Assembly: GCA_027186245.1 (NCBI GenBank)
Contig: CP114485.1
Span: 2,852,001-2,916,000 of the forward strand
Direction of reading: 5' to 3'
Origin: Coriaria nepalensis
Lineage: Eukaryota > Streptophyta > Magnoliopsida > Cucurbitales > Coriariaceae
Length of the DNA stretch: 64,000 nt
Shown: one piece after another, positions 53,971 to 64,000 of the stretch
Layout of the letters: every line of letters starts with the position of its first letter
How positions within the stretch are numbered: the first letter of the stretch is position 1
Notes under the pieces: model-generated
Told to the model about the DNA's origin: nothing
The model's database searches: none
Seen by the model: only the letters and a program-made list of their open reading frames with translations
Program-made: the position numbers and the translations under genes

Positions 53971-55321
53971 TAAATTTTATGATATTTTTCTTCATAGATT
54001 TTATTTAACTTTTCAATAATATATCTCTTTATTTATATATTTTACTTACTTGTTAATTTACATTTTATATATTTTGAATTATATTTAGTCTTCTTAGAAC
54101 AAACTATATTAAATATATTTTTAAAATATTATAATCTATCGAAGCTATATTTATGTATCTCATTATAGACTCTATCTATTAATTCTTAATTTTACTCTTA
54201 CAAGTTATATCATATATTAATCTTAATTTATGCATCTAATTTTCTTTTACATATAACGTCTAATTCATTTTAAAAGAAAAGTCATAATATATCTTGTAGT
54301 CGTTGCTTGTCACACTATATATACATTTGTCAATAGAATTAAGGAACAGTTAGAAGAACAAGAAAAATGGTGGAATTATTATTTATTTTTTTATTTTTTT
54401 TTTGTGGGTTTTATGCGTCATATAATTTTAATAAATAAAGTCAAGAGATAATAATTAAAAAAGCATATAGATAGAAGTAACAGTAATTAAATATATTGTC
54501 TTGAAGTAGACATAAAATGTATATCTTGAAAATGGTAACGATTGTAACACAATTTGATTAGTGATCACAAACTCTCTGTTAATTGAATTCCAAGCTAATT
54601 CCTTGTCTTAAAAAGTAAGGTATGCTTTTGCTTACTTCCAAAAAAGCACGTGGGGCAAAAGCGGATTTCATTCAACATGGAACTCGTGTTAGAATTGAAA
54701 GGTTAAATGAAATGGGTACTAATTAAGAGATCAGAAAAAGAAAGCATAGTAGTAAATTACAAGGTAAGTTTTGTTGTCCTATTGACATGTTTGGGAGATC
54801 TATTTAGATAGTTCTAAATTACATTTAATCCACATTAATTAGTAAACTAAACTTAATTAAGGATCTTTCTGACTTTCTCGTGGCGTAGCTATGGATCATG
54901 GTCTCTCTTGAAAAGGAAAAACGATAGAGTGAAACTTTTTTCGATTTAAACGTTTGAAAATGATTATAGTCCGCCGTTTCGGACACAAACGGCCCATCTG
55001 TGTGTTATAAGCCTGGTCACTTTCATTGGGCCTATGGCAGTATGACGGGCTTGGTAAATGTTTGTACGTATCAGTCTCGAGTCTTCCTCGAACTTACACC
55101 TTCCTTATCTTACGTCGTCGTTTACTACTTCGAACCCTCCGCCCGCTACTTTCTTATCCACGTGGCACTGCTTGTTGAGCAGAGTTGCTCTACGAAAGCA
55201 TTGTCAAGCGCGCGCGAGCGAGCGAGCGAAAGACAAACCCTAGACTGATATATGCGAGTAATTTTTGCAGAGGAAGCTCAAGGAGGAAGAAGGTAGCTAG
55301 AAGACGTAGAGAGTAAGCGAG

Positions 55322-58300
55322 ATGTCGTCGACGCTGCTGGAGGTAACACGTGCGGGCCACGAGGAGGTGGAGCGGCTCGAGCGGCTGGTTGTCAAGGAGC
55401 TCCAGAACGAGCCGGCTAACAGTAAGGACCGCTTGCTTCAGAGCCATAGAGTTCGGAACATGATCGACTCCATTACTTCCACCACTGAGAAACTGGTAAT
55501 CTCCTTTACTAGAGCTCTCTGAATTTTCGGGTTCATTTTGGTTCACCTGGAAAATTAGAGGAGGGGATAGACGGGTCCAATTACACATTGAAATCCCTAA
55601 AATGACGGAGGGATAAGTTTTGGATGTGGAAACAAAATGTGATAGATAAGTGAATGGAAAGAGTGATATCTATTTCTGTTTTCAATTTGTAGATCCAGAA
55701 CTATATTGGACTAATGCTGGTCATCTTATATCTACGTTCATAATGATCCTGTTTTCATCAATTCGGATGCCATTTAGTTATTTTATTAATGCATTTCAGG
55801 TTGAGATTTATGAAGATAAAGATATTGCTAGGAAGGATGAGATTGCTGCTCTTGGAGGTCAAACTGCTACTGGAACCAATGTTTTTAGTGCTTTCTATGA
55901 TAGATTGAAAGAGGTATTTTTTCTCAATGCATAACAACAATCAAAAGATTTACATGAGTCAGAATTTGTGTTGTGTGTGCATTTGAAGAATTTATTGACC
56001 GTGCTGCAGATTCGTGAGTACCATAGAAGGAATCCAGCTGCACGCGTTGTTGAAGCAAATGAGGACTTTGAGATGGTACTTAAGGAGGAACCAGTGATTG
56101 AGTTCAGTGGAGAGGTCTCCCACTTTTACCCTATTCTCACTTGCATAGAATTCTTAACTCTGCTTCATTTTATTGTTTTGCGCTCGTATTAACTACCCAA
56201 GCTTTCAGGAGGCATATGGACGATATCTTGACCTGCATGAGTTGTACAACCAATATATTAATTCTAAATTTGGAGAGCCAATTGAGTATGCTGCTTACCT
56301 TGATATTTTCTCACAACCACAGAAGATTCCTCGCAAACTGAAGTTGACAAGGTAATTATGGATGCCTTTTCATTCTCTGATATGATAATTGATTCCTTCT
56401 TTTAGTAATTTGGTGTTCTGTTCACCTATCTCATCCTCTTTTTACATGTCTATTTGTATTTCACCCTGATACAGGCAATACAGGGAATACTTGGAAAATG
56501 TACTTGAGTATCTAATATATTTTTTCCAACGGACAGAGCCTTTACAAGATCTTGATAGAATATTCTCTAAGGTAGTAGTTCTAGGATTTTAGTTATTGCA
56601 TTTTACATTTACACCCGGGAATCACTATCAAACTTGAATTATATATATATATATACATATATAGATATTTTTTTAAAATCATAAAAGGAAAACATGGTTC
56701 TCTGCTAAATGTTATTTTATTGGTTGATGAAATTCTAAATTTTCAGTTATCATATTGAAATTCGATTTTTTTGATGGTATCATGGTAGGTTGAAACTGAA
56801 TTTGAAGAGCGATGGACAAATGGAGTGGTTGAAGGTTGGGAGAATGCCAATCAACAAAATGGACATGTTCCTTCAGCGCATGCTGTTATTGATCTCGATT
56901 ATTATAGCACACTTGAAGAGCTGATAGAACTAGGCCCTGAAAAGTTAAAAGAGGTAAGACTGAAATGCTAGCTTTAATAATTTGCACAGTTGTGACTATA
57001 TTATAGATTCCATACCGCTCCATTCTTTTTTCGTAAGCTACTTTATCTTATAATCAGGATGTGATTTTACTACATAGTGATACTTCTTTAGCTTATTATC
57101 CTTACTTGATCAGTGGATTTTATTGCCTAGGCACTAGCTGCTTTAGGACTGAAATCTGGTGGGACGGTTCAGCAGCGGGCAGAGAGGCTTTTCCTTACGA
57201 AGGTAATTGTAGCCTGACCTTTACATTTTTTAATTTTAATTTTAGTTTTTATGTTGTGTGTGTTTTTCCATTGATTGATTTCCCCGCGAGAGACAGTTAT
57301 CTTCCTCTAGCCAATATATTACTTTTCATATAAACTTTTTATCCTTCTCTAGAATACAGAATTTTTATTGGGTTTTCTCTGTTTACTTTCATTCTTAGTT
57401 ATTTAGGTCTGGGGATTCAAAGAACAATGAGGTCTTTTTTGTTTATATTCTTTCTTGCAGCATACACCTCTTCAAATGTTGGACAGGAAGCATTTTGCTA
57501 AAGTTCTGCATGGGGCAGATCGAAATGGGGCTGATGCAGCTCCACAGCAGGATGGAAATTTGAAAGAAGTTGCCTTGTCGGAAGCGAAAATGGAAAAACT
57601 ATGTGATTTCTTGCAAGAGGTTAGCTTGTGTGTCATACATTGTCCTGCCTTTGTATTATGTCCCTGGCCTATGGGTGTAATTAGCTGATTGTCCTTTTAT
57701 ATTATGCCGTCTAGTTAGTACATGTGAATATCAGTTTGTCAATATTTAAGAATGCTTGATAAGAGTTGATCATATATTTATTAATGCTGTACACGTTTCC
57801 TTGCCAACTTTTACAGACAATCACACACACAAAAGACAATGTTGTGAAAAGGCAGGCCTTAACATACGAGGAAATTGAGGCAGAACGCGAGGAGGTGAGT
57901 CACTGATGGATTAGATGATATTACACTGCTTTAGGTTGAAATTCAAATTTTGTATTTTAACACAAAAGAAAACAGATGCCAAATGACATGTGTCTAATGT
58001 TGTTCTTTTTGATATTGTGGTTTGATTTGGAATTTTCGGCAGGAAGAGACACAGGCTGACACGGAGAGTGACGATGAAGAGCAACAGATTTATAATCCCC
58101 TCAAGTTGCCTATGGGCTGGGATGGGAAGCCCATACCTTACTGGCTATACAAGCTTCATGGTCTTGGTCAGGTAATTAGTCACCGTCTTCTTTTTATTCC
58201 CTTCTTCTTCTGACTTATTCATTTCCCTGTGGCATTTGTTTTAGGCCACATTTTCGTATTGTGTCATTGTTCATGAGAATGTGCGATTATTTTCAGGAAT

Positions 58301-60117
58301 TTAAATGTGAGATATGTGGTAATTATAGCTATTGGGGGCGTAGAGCTTTTGAGAGGCATTTCAAGGAATGGCGTCATCAGCACGGGATGCGTTGTCTTGG
58401 TATTCCAAATACAAAAAACTTCAACGAAATCACATCAATTGAGGTATCGTTTTGCAATTTTATTTTCCAACTGAGGATATTTCCTCTCGACTTCAATGTG
58501 TGTGCTGTCTATGCATTCAAGTGCCCTGTTTTCTTGAAGCTTGATATGTTATATCTCGTGGAACAAACTCAAAACTAAAATCCTAAAATCAATTATGCCA
58601 GTGGTTTTTCCATGGGGCTGCTATTGTGGTATGTGCTCGGTCTTTTGTGACTAATAGGTCAATGACCTCTCTTATGATGAGGTACATTATTTCTTTTGAG
58701 GACCCTTAACTCAAAGGCAGAAGAAAAAATATCTCTCTGCTTTAATTATGGATGAGCTCACAAAACATATTCAGCATAAGGTAACCTGGTGTATGTTTGC
58801 AAAGAGTGAGGTGCCCTAGATGACCTCTCTTCTTCAACAAAGCAAAGGGTTGGCTTTAAGTCCATACCTCTTTGCTTTAGTTATGGATGAGCTGACGAAA
58901 CATATTCAGTATGAAGTACCTTGGTGTATGTTGTTTGCAGATAATATTGTCCTAATAGATGAAACTAAAGAAGGCATAAATCGAAAATTGAATAGGTAGC
59001 GTGAGGCTCTAAAGAGTAGGGATTTTAAAATTAGCCCTTAAAAAATAGAATATCTAACTTGTAATTTTGGTCCTAAATCTCGAAGAAGGTATAGTCCAAT
59101 TGAGATTGATGATAAGAGGTTCCACGGTGTGAAGTTTTTTGATATTTATGATATATTATCTAAAAAGCTGGAGACATTTGTGAGGATATAGATTATATGA
59201 TTAAAGTAGTTTGAATGAAATAGAGGATGATGCAAGAGTCTTATGCGATAGAAGGATACATGCAAGATTGAAAAGAAAGTGTTACAAGACAATCGTTTGG
59301 CTGGCTATGCTTTGTGGCTCATAGTATTGGGCCACTATGGGACAACATATGCATAAGATGATGGTAGCAGAGATGCATGGTAACAGAGATGCATATGTTA
59401 AAATGAATGTGTAATAAAACACGTAAGGATAGAATTAAGAATGAAAGGATTAGGAGTTATCTAGGTGTAACCTCTATAGAGAATAGATTAGGAAGAGATG
59501 TCTAACATATTTTGGTCATGTGCAGAGGAGATCAAACACAGCTCTAATTCGACGAAGTTTAGATGGCAGATAAGTGTAGGGTGTAGAAGGAAGGGTATGC
59601 CGTTAAAACTTGGATGAAGATGGTTAAGGAAGATATCCTAGAGGATTAAGTAATAATATGTAAGAAGATCGCGTAATTTGAAGAACTAATATCTGTATAA
59701 TCGACTCCGAAAATAACGGAAATGAGCTTAGATGATGATGATGATTGTCAGTTTAGATGTTCAAGAATTCATATATTCACTACCTTGAAATTCTAACTCC
59801 ATAATGAAGTTAACTTGCATAAAAGCTACTGCTCCAAATTCCTTACCTTCGATAACTTTATATATTTTATTTAGCATACATACATATCTATTTTTCTCCT
59901 TTCTAGAAAAAGACCAAATATCGAGGTTGTAAAGTATTTCCATTTGGGATCTAAATCTCCTATTTTACAGGAAGCAAAAGAATTGTGGAAAAGAATCCAG
60001 GAACGACAAGGACTGAACAAGTGGCGACCTGACCTTGAAGAAGAGTACGAAGACAGAGAGGGTAACATCTACAACAAGAAGACATATACTGATCTACAGC
60101 GCCAGGGATTGATATAA
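55322..60117 (+). CDS. ATO: Splicing factor 3A subunit 3 (SF3a60/ATROPOS), 12 exons
   Basis: SF3a60 is part of the U2 snRNP and needed for branch-point recognition; the Arabidopsis gene ATROPOS also affects gametophyte cell fate. Exons: 55322-55495, 55800-55913, 56010-56114, 56209-56351, 56475-56571, 56789-56953, 57131-57202, 57461-57619, 57817-57894, 58043-58171, 58297-58443 and 59971-60117. All are in phase, giving 509 residues (Arabidopsis about 504). The N-terminus has [20 protein letters not shown] and [10 protein letters not shown]. The middle has [35 protein letters not shown] and a SAP-like [20 protein letters not shown]. The C-terminus has [20 protein letters not shown] and the matrin-type zinc finger [19 protein letters not shown] (about 417-440), ending in [10 protein letters not shown]. 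The last intron (1527 nt) contains a LINE relic; the others are short. Confidence 0.96.
58640..59745 (+). mobile_element. Decayed RTE-type LINE in the last SF3a60 intron
   Basis: The plus strand shows the reverse transcriptase palm: [20 protein letters not shown], then [20 protein letters not shown] (FADN for the usual FADD). Further on come [19 protein letters not shown], pieces resembling KxxVAEM and [16 protein letters not shown], and [13 protein letters not shown] in shifted frames. Many stops are present. A short (GAT)n tract at about 59732-59747 may be the 3' tail typical of RTE elements. It has the same orientation as the host gene. A palm segment is duplicated (see findings). Confidence 0.7.
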
Positions 60118-60936
60118 GAAACACATTAGACGTCTCTACCCTAAGTAAGTTTCCCCAGAACTTTGCTTCGCGGTTCTGTATCTTCCCTTAAAGATCATCT
60201 GTTTCTGGGAGGCCTTAAGACATCAATGCGCGTATATTTTTTTAGTTAGGATATTATGATTTGAACCTTCTTTGAAGAGATATTTCATCTGTTCTACCTT
60301 CAACAAATCTTTCGCCATAAAAAAAGTCGAGTAGAAAAAGAAATTTCAATCGAATCCGGTTGAAGATCATTAAAGCTCAACGAAATTCGGTTACACAATG
60401 GAGATATTTAACTTGTATGGAAAAATGTAGAAAGCCTAAAAGAGAGTGGCTGTAAAACTTCTGCTTGGTGATATGCATGTTTTTACTTAATGCATTTTGA
60501 TTAGATTTCCATGAGATCAAAGCATTGTTACATAAGATTAAACCAGAATAATAAAATTTAGAACATTAGTAAATTATATATCAACTGAATTTTTTGAAAG
60601 GCTAAGCTTAGCAAATAGCTTCATATTTTCGTACAATATACACAGCAGTTCATTCAGAACTTTTACCGCCCCTTTTATTCAACAATCGCTATACACAACA
60701 AATTAACCCAGGTGGATGCTATTATAGACGATAGAAGATCAACTAATGTGCAGCCCTAAAACCAATTTGCCGTCTGGTATGGTTTATGATTACCGGGCAT
60801 CATCCATCAATATTCCGATCCAATCCGAGTCCATTTGCTATTAGATTACTGCGCTCTTCCATAACTTCATCAGACCTAGCCACCTTATTGTTATTCTACC
60901 TTGCTTGCTTATCATATAATTATTTACTTAAGAACC
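60118..60936. other. Convergent 3' regions of SF3a60 and the CCT gene
   Basis: Only 3' untranslated and spacer DNA is visible. Short plus-strand frames overlapping the CCT terminal exon are chance. Confidence 0.5.
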
Positions 60937-63006
60937 TTATTGCCTCTTGCCATCCCACTCTTCCGTCTTCGCAAACCTTCCCCTGATTCGAGGCTGGCTA
61001 TCAGCAAGAGCCTTCCTGCAAGCATACTTAAACACGCCCAAGAAAAAGGGGGAAAAAAATGATGATTGTGTTTTGTGAATGTCTTATATGTAGTAGCTTC
61101 ACATGAATTGTAAGTAGTTTTAATACCTTGATCTTTCTGCCAAAGTTCCTCCTTGTCTTCTTACTCCTGTATCTCGAAAGCTTTTCTCTGCGTTCCTCTG
61201 TATTGCAGTTGTTGGTGATCAATGGCAGCTCGAAATGTGAACAAATCATGCCCATGTCTCCATTTCCAAGAGTCTGTCATATATAAAAAAATAATTAATA
61301 AACCAATTCATCTGAACTTGAGGAATTCACTATTAACCGAGTGACATCTAACCAACCTTGATATCTCCTTCACTATAGGCTCTCCTCATCCCAAAAGCAG
61401 CATTGAAATCCATTCCATGAAAATCCATAAAGTTCAATTTCCCAGAAGGTCCTCCTTGCAAGCAATCCATAGAGCTTAAGTTTCCTGAGCTGACACTTTT
61501 CGGGAAGTGAAAATCTGGGAATCGATTGCTTTCGTTTTCAGTCAAGAACGGGCTTTTAACATCAAGGATTTCAGATAGTGGGGTGTTATCTATAGCTGCT
61601 TTCTCCAAAAGATCCTTTCTGCACTCATAGTAAACCTCCTCGCTCAGAAGCTGATCGCTTTGAAGCAATTCAAAGTCCTCAACTTTGAGCCCTTGGGAAG
61701 AGATAACATCTTTGTCACAAGAAGATATCATTGAAATCACTGCCATCATAGGATTGGGACCCAACAACGGTTCTTCTATTATCGGTTCGGGGGCTTTGAA
61801 CAGATCCCCTTCAGTTATCATGTCATATTCGCACATTGCAGATGCTTGAGCAAGGCCAGAAGTCTGCACTAGAAAAAAGATGTTTCTTTAGGTGCCAAAA
61901 AACACACACAAAACCGACATAATAGCTCTTGGAAAGCATAAATTTTGTTATCAAATACTTTACATATATAAAAAAAGGGAAGCAAAAAAGAAAACCCATT
62001 AAATTACCTAAAAAGGTCCTCTCTTTAGGTGCCGAAAAAGACATACACTCAACATGCAAGTGATGACTTTTAATAAAAAATCACCATTTTTTACCCAAAA
62101 GCAGAGAGACCCATAGGGCTTCTCTCCTCTCCCATCCTTTTTTCTCCCCAAAACACAGTTTCAACACTAACGAACAAAATAATTAAAAGGGTTGAAATTT
62201 CCTCTCTTTCTTTTACAACTATTTTCTTGAGCAAAAAAGAAGAGAAACTGAGCAAGTGCGGTTAAAAAGAAAAAGATCCCAACAAGTTTACATTAGTAAA
62301 TGAAAGCAAACTAGGAAGAAAGATTAAAGAACACGGAACTATGAGAGAGAGAGAGAGCACAATTTCCCTATCAGCATATCAGATTCCTTCCCTTCTTACA
62401 TATTTTTTTTTTTTAATTTTTTTTCCCTTTTCTTATCGTTTTCCAGAAACAGCATGTAAAGTATTCTCCAGCTGTTTCCATTTATACTCAAATTAAAAAC
62501 ATTTGACAAGAAAATTCGAAAAGTCATCAATTAGCAGCGTTTAGCAAAAATAAAGCATCCTAAAGAAACTTTCACTTTCTTTCATTTTCTTTTCCCCCAG
62601 TTTTTTCTCTGTAACCAAACAACATGGACTAGTCACTAGAGGTAGAACCAAAAGCAAGAACAAATTGTATAAGGAACTTTTAACATCTACAAACATAATT
62701 CTGGACCTACTCACTCGCATTTAATTAAAAATGAATCCTTTTTTTAAAGAAATACCCACAAATTTTCATTTTTTACTTCGCCCCATTTTCTCAGCCGACA
62801 GATGATGCTAAAAGAAAACCTTAACTTATTCGTACAATCAGCTCACCGCCATTCAATTAAATTAAATGCAGGAAAAGTATAGAGAGATAGAGAGAGAGTA
62901 CCATTGAAGAGGAACAAGGCCTGGGGAATTTGCAGAACTCCTCAAGGTGTTGAACTTGGGAAAAATTCTGAAAGTGAGGAAAGAAAACTCCACTCTCTTC
63001 ATACAT
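60937..63006 (-). CDS. CCT-motif family (CMF) protein, 4 exons
   Basis: CCT-domain proteins are nuclear regulators related to CONSTANS; those without B-boxes (CMF) act in growth and light or developmental control. Exons are 62902-63006, 61357-61863, 61127-61273 and 60937-61026 (minus), all phase 0, giving 282 residues. The N-terminus MYEESGVFFPHFQNF and LEEFCKFPRPCSSS is followed by ITEGDLFKAPEPIIEEPLLG and GMRRAYSEGDIKTLGNGD. The CCT domain runs from EERREKLSRYRSKKTRRNFG across the last intron into YACRKALADSQPRIRGRFAK. No B-box zinc finger is present. The first intron is 1038 nt, and the first coding exon is only 35 codons and easily missed; it supplies the family-typical start. Closest in memory are At1g63820, At5g41380 and At5g14370. 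Confidence 0.9.
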
Positions 63007-64000
63007 TTTTTTGTGTTCTTTCTCACAACAAAATTAGAGACTCAAACAATGAAAACCCAAAAATATTCAGAGTTGGGGAAAACAGAGGACTCTTTTTAAT
63101 GTCAGAAAGAAGTCACTCCACACGCACAAACCTACACAGAAACCGAAGAGAACAAGGCAGCCCAAGTGTGATAAAGAGACGAGAGTAGAGTTGGCCTTCT
63201 GAATACAATGATTTTGGGTGAAAGAGAAGGACTTTATAAATAAGAATTAAAAGGAGAGGGGAGGACTTTTATAAAATCATTATAACAGTGAAACAGTAGG
63301 GAGTTGATAGATGATATGATAATTAAAAATAAAGAAATAAGTTTACTACTAAGGAAAAATGATCCATCCTTTCTTCAATGAATGGCCAAATTACACAAAT
63401 AGTTTATTAAGAGTTGTTTGATTGAAGGGAGAGCAAAAGAGAAGGGAAAATAAATATTTTCTTTTTAAAAGTTTTATTCCATTATTTAGAGAGTAAGGCG
63501 AGGAGGAGGAGGGAGAGAGTACAAGAAGTTAGTTTGATCTAATTTTTCGTTCTTTTAAAATCGGAGAGATATAGAAAGAAGTGAAAAGAATATTTTTTTA
63601 TTAAAAAAAAATGTAATTTGATTATTTAATTAAATATTTATTATTATAAGATATAATTTAACTTTAATGTATGTAAAGATGCAACTAGTTCCAATATTCT
63701 AAGTGGGTGTTAGATCAAACTTTTGTTTAGTTGCAATTTTGATAGTTAGAAGTTTTTAAAACCAAATTTCACTTTCAATAGTTCTTAATGATAATATTTT
63801 CTTAATTTTATATAATATTAGTATGATGTGATATATAATAATAATTAAAAAAATTAAGATAAAATCAATTTGTGTCCACCCAAATATCTTTGGTTAAAGT
63901 AACTACTGATTAATATTCTTAAAGATGTTTAAAGGCATACTTAAGACAATAAATATTTATCTTATGTTATCTATCATTTAGATTAGTATATATATATATA
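63007..64000. other. CCT-gene promoter and AT-rich intergenic DNA
   Basis: The first 200 bases are the CCT-gene leader and promoter. From about 63411 to 63660 purine-rich then AT-rich DNA resembles the possible MITE relic near 12630. The window ends in a (TA)n run. No gene is visible. Confidence 0.4.

Larger units (their letters stand above)
51828..55321. other. Divergent promoter region of GLT1 and SF3a60 with MITE
   Basis: The GLT1 leader and promoter hold long T runs (about 52133, 52236), a G-box (52357) and a TCP-type palindrome (52399). A long T run lies near 52890 and (TA)n at 53101-53135. A Tourist-like MITE occupies 53451-53970. AT-rich spacer without genes follows to about 54900. 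The SF3a60 leader near 55200 carries a short (GCGA)n repeat. Confidence 0.5.

Overview
The window is nuclear DNA of a flowering plant, most likely a eudicot. It has AT-rich intergenic DNA, GT..AG introns, plant-only families (PPR, clade A PP2C, LRK10L receptor kinases, CCT-motif protein, NADH-GOGAT) and scattered decayed retroelements. I cannot name the species. Gene models were built by hand from frames, splice sites and phase continuity. No transcript data were available.

Layout: a P-class PPR gene (538-2422, +) converges on a small LEA gene (2720-5036, -). Next come ABCF4/GCN4 (7511-9682, +), BOLA4 (11086-11853, -), a J-domain protein (13905-14873, -) and a TIGR01589-family gene with an in-frame stop (17207-18433, +). 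Two PP2C genes of different clades follow (18734-21162 and 25858-27367, both -). Between them lie a gag-like/spermine-synthase mosaic pseudogene and a LINE relic. An intronless DYW-class PPR gene, the EMB2261/At3g49170 ortholog, sits at 28072-30651 (-).

From about 31.6 to 41.4 kb is a fast-evolving cluster of cell-surface genes built on the GUB_WAK wall-binding ectodomain. It holds two broken LRK10L kinases pointing away from each other across a Ty3/gypsy scrap, one intact LRK10L kinase (35746-37678, +), a second kinase gene with unresolved middle exons (37926-40380, -), and a decayed ATL20/21-type RING-H2 gene with the same kind of ectodomain (40590-41400, -). This is the most accessory-like part of the window.

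The right part is housekeeping. NADH-dependent glutamate synthase GLT1 is resolved here into 22 in-phase exons (43180-51827, -, 2215 aa). SF3a60/ATROPOS has 12 exons (55322-60117, +, 509 aa), with an RTE-type LINE relic in its last intron. A CCT-motif protein has 4 exons (60937-63006, -). A Tourist/Harbinger-like MITE with TAA target duplication lies in the GLT1-SF3a60 gap.

The genes do not form one pathway. Related functions include ABA signalling (clade A PP2C with an ACGT-element promoter), organelle RNA processing (two PPRs), nitrogen assimilation (GLT1), Fe-S/redox maintenance (BOLA4), pre-mRNA splicing (SF3a60) and wall or pathogen sensing (LRK10L/ATL cluster). I found no previously undescribed system. 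The best leads are the mixed kinase/ubiquitin-ligase cluster, the mosaic pseudogene, the in-frame stop in the TIGR01589 gene and the in-frame stop-free introns of the first PPR gene.
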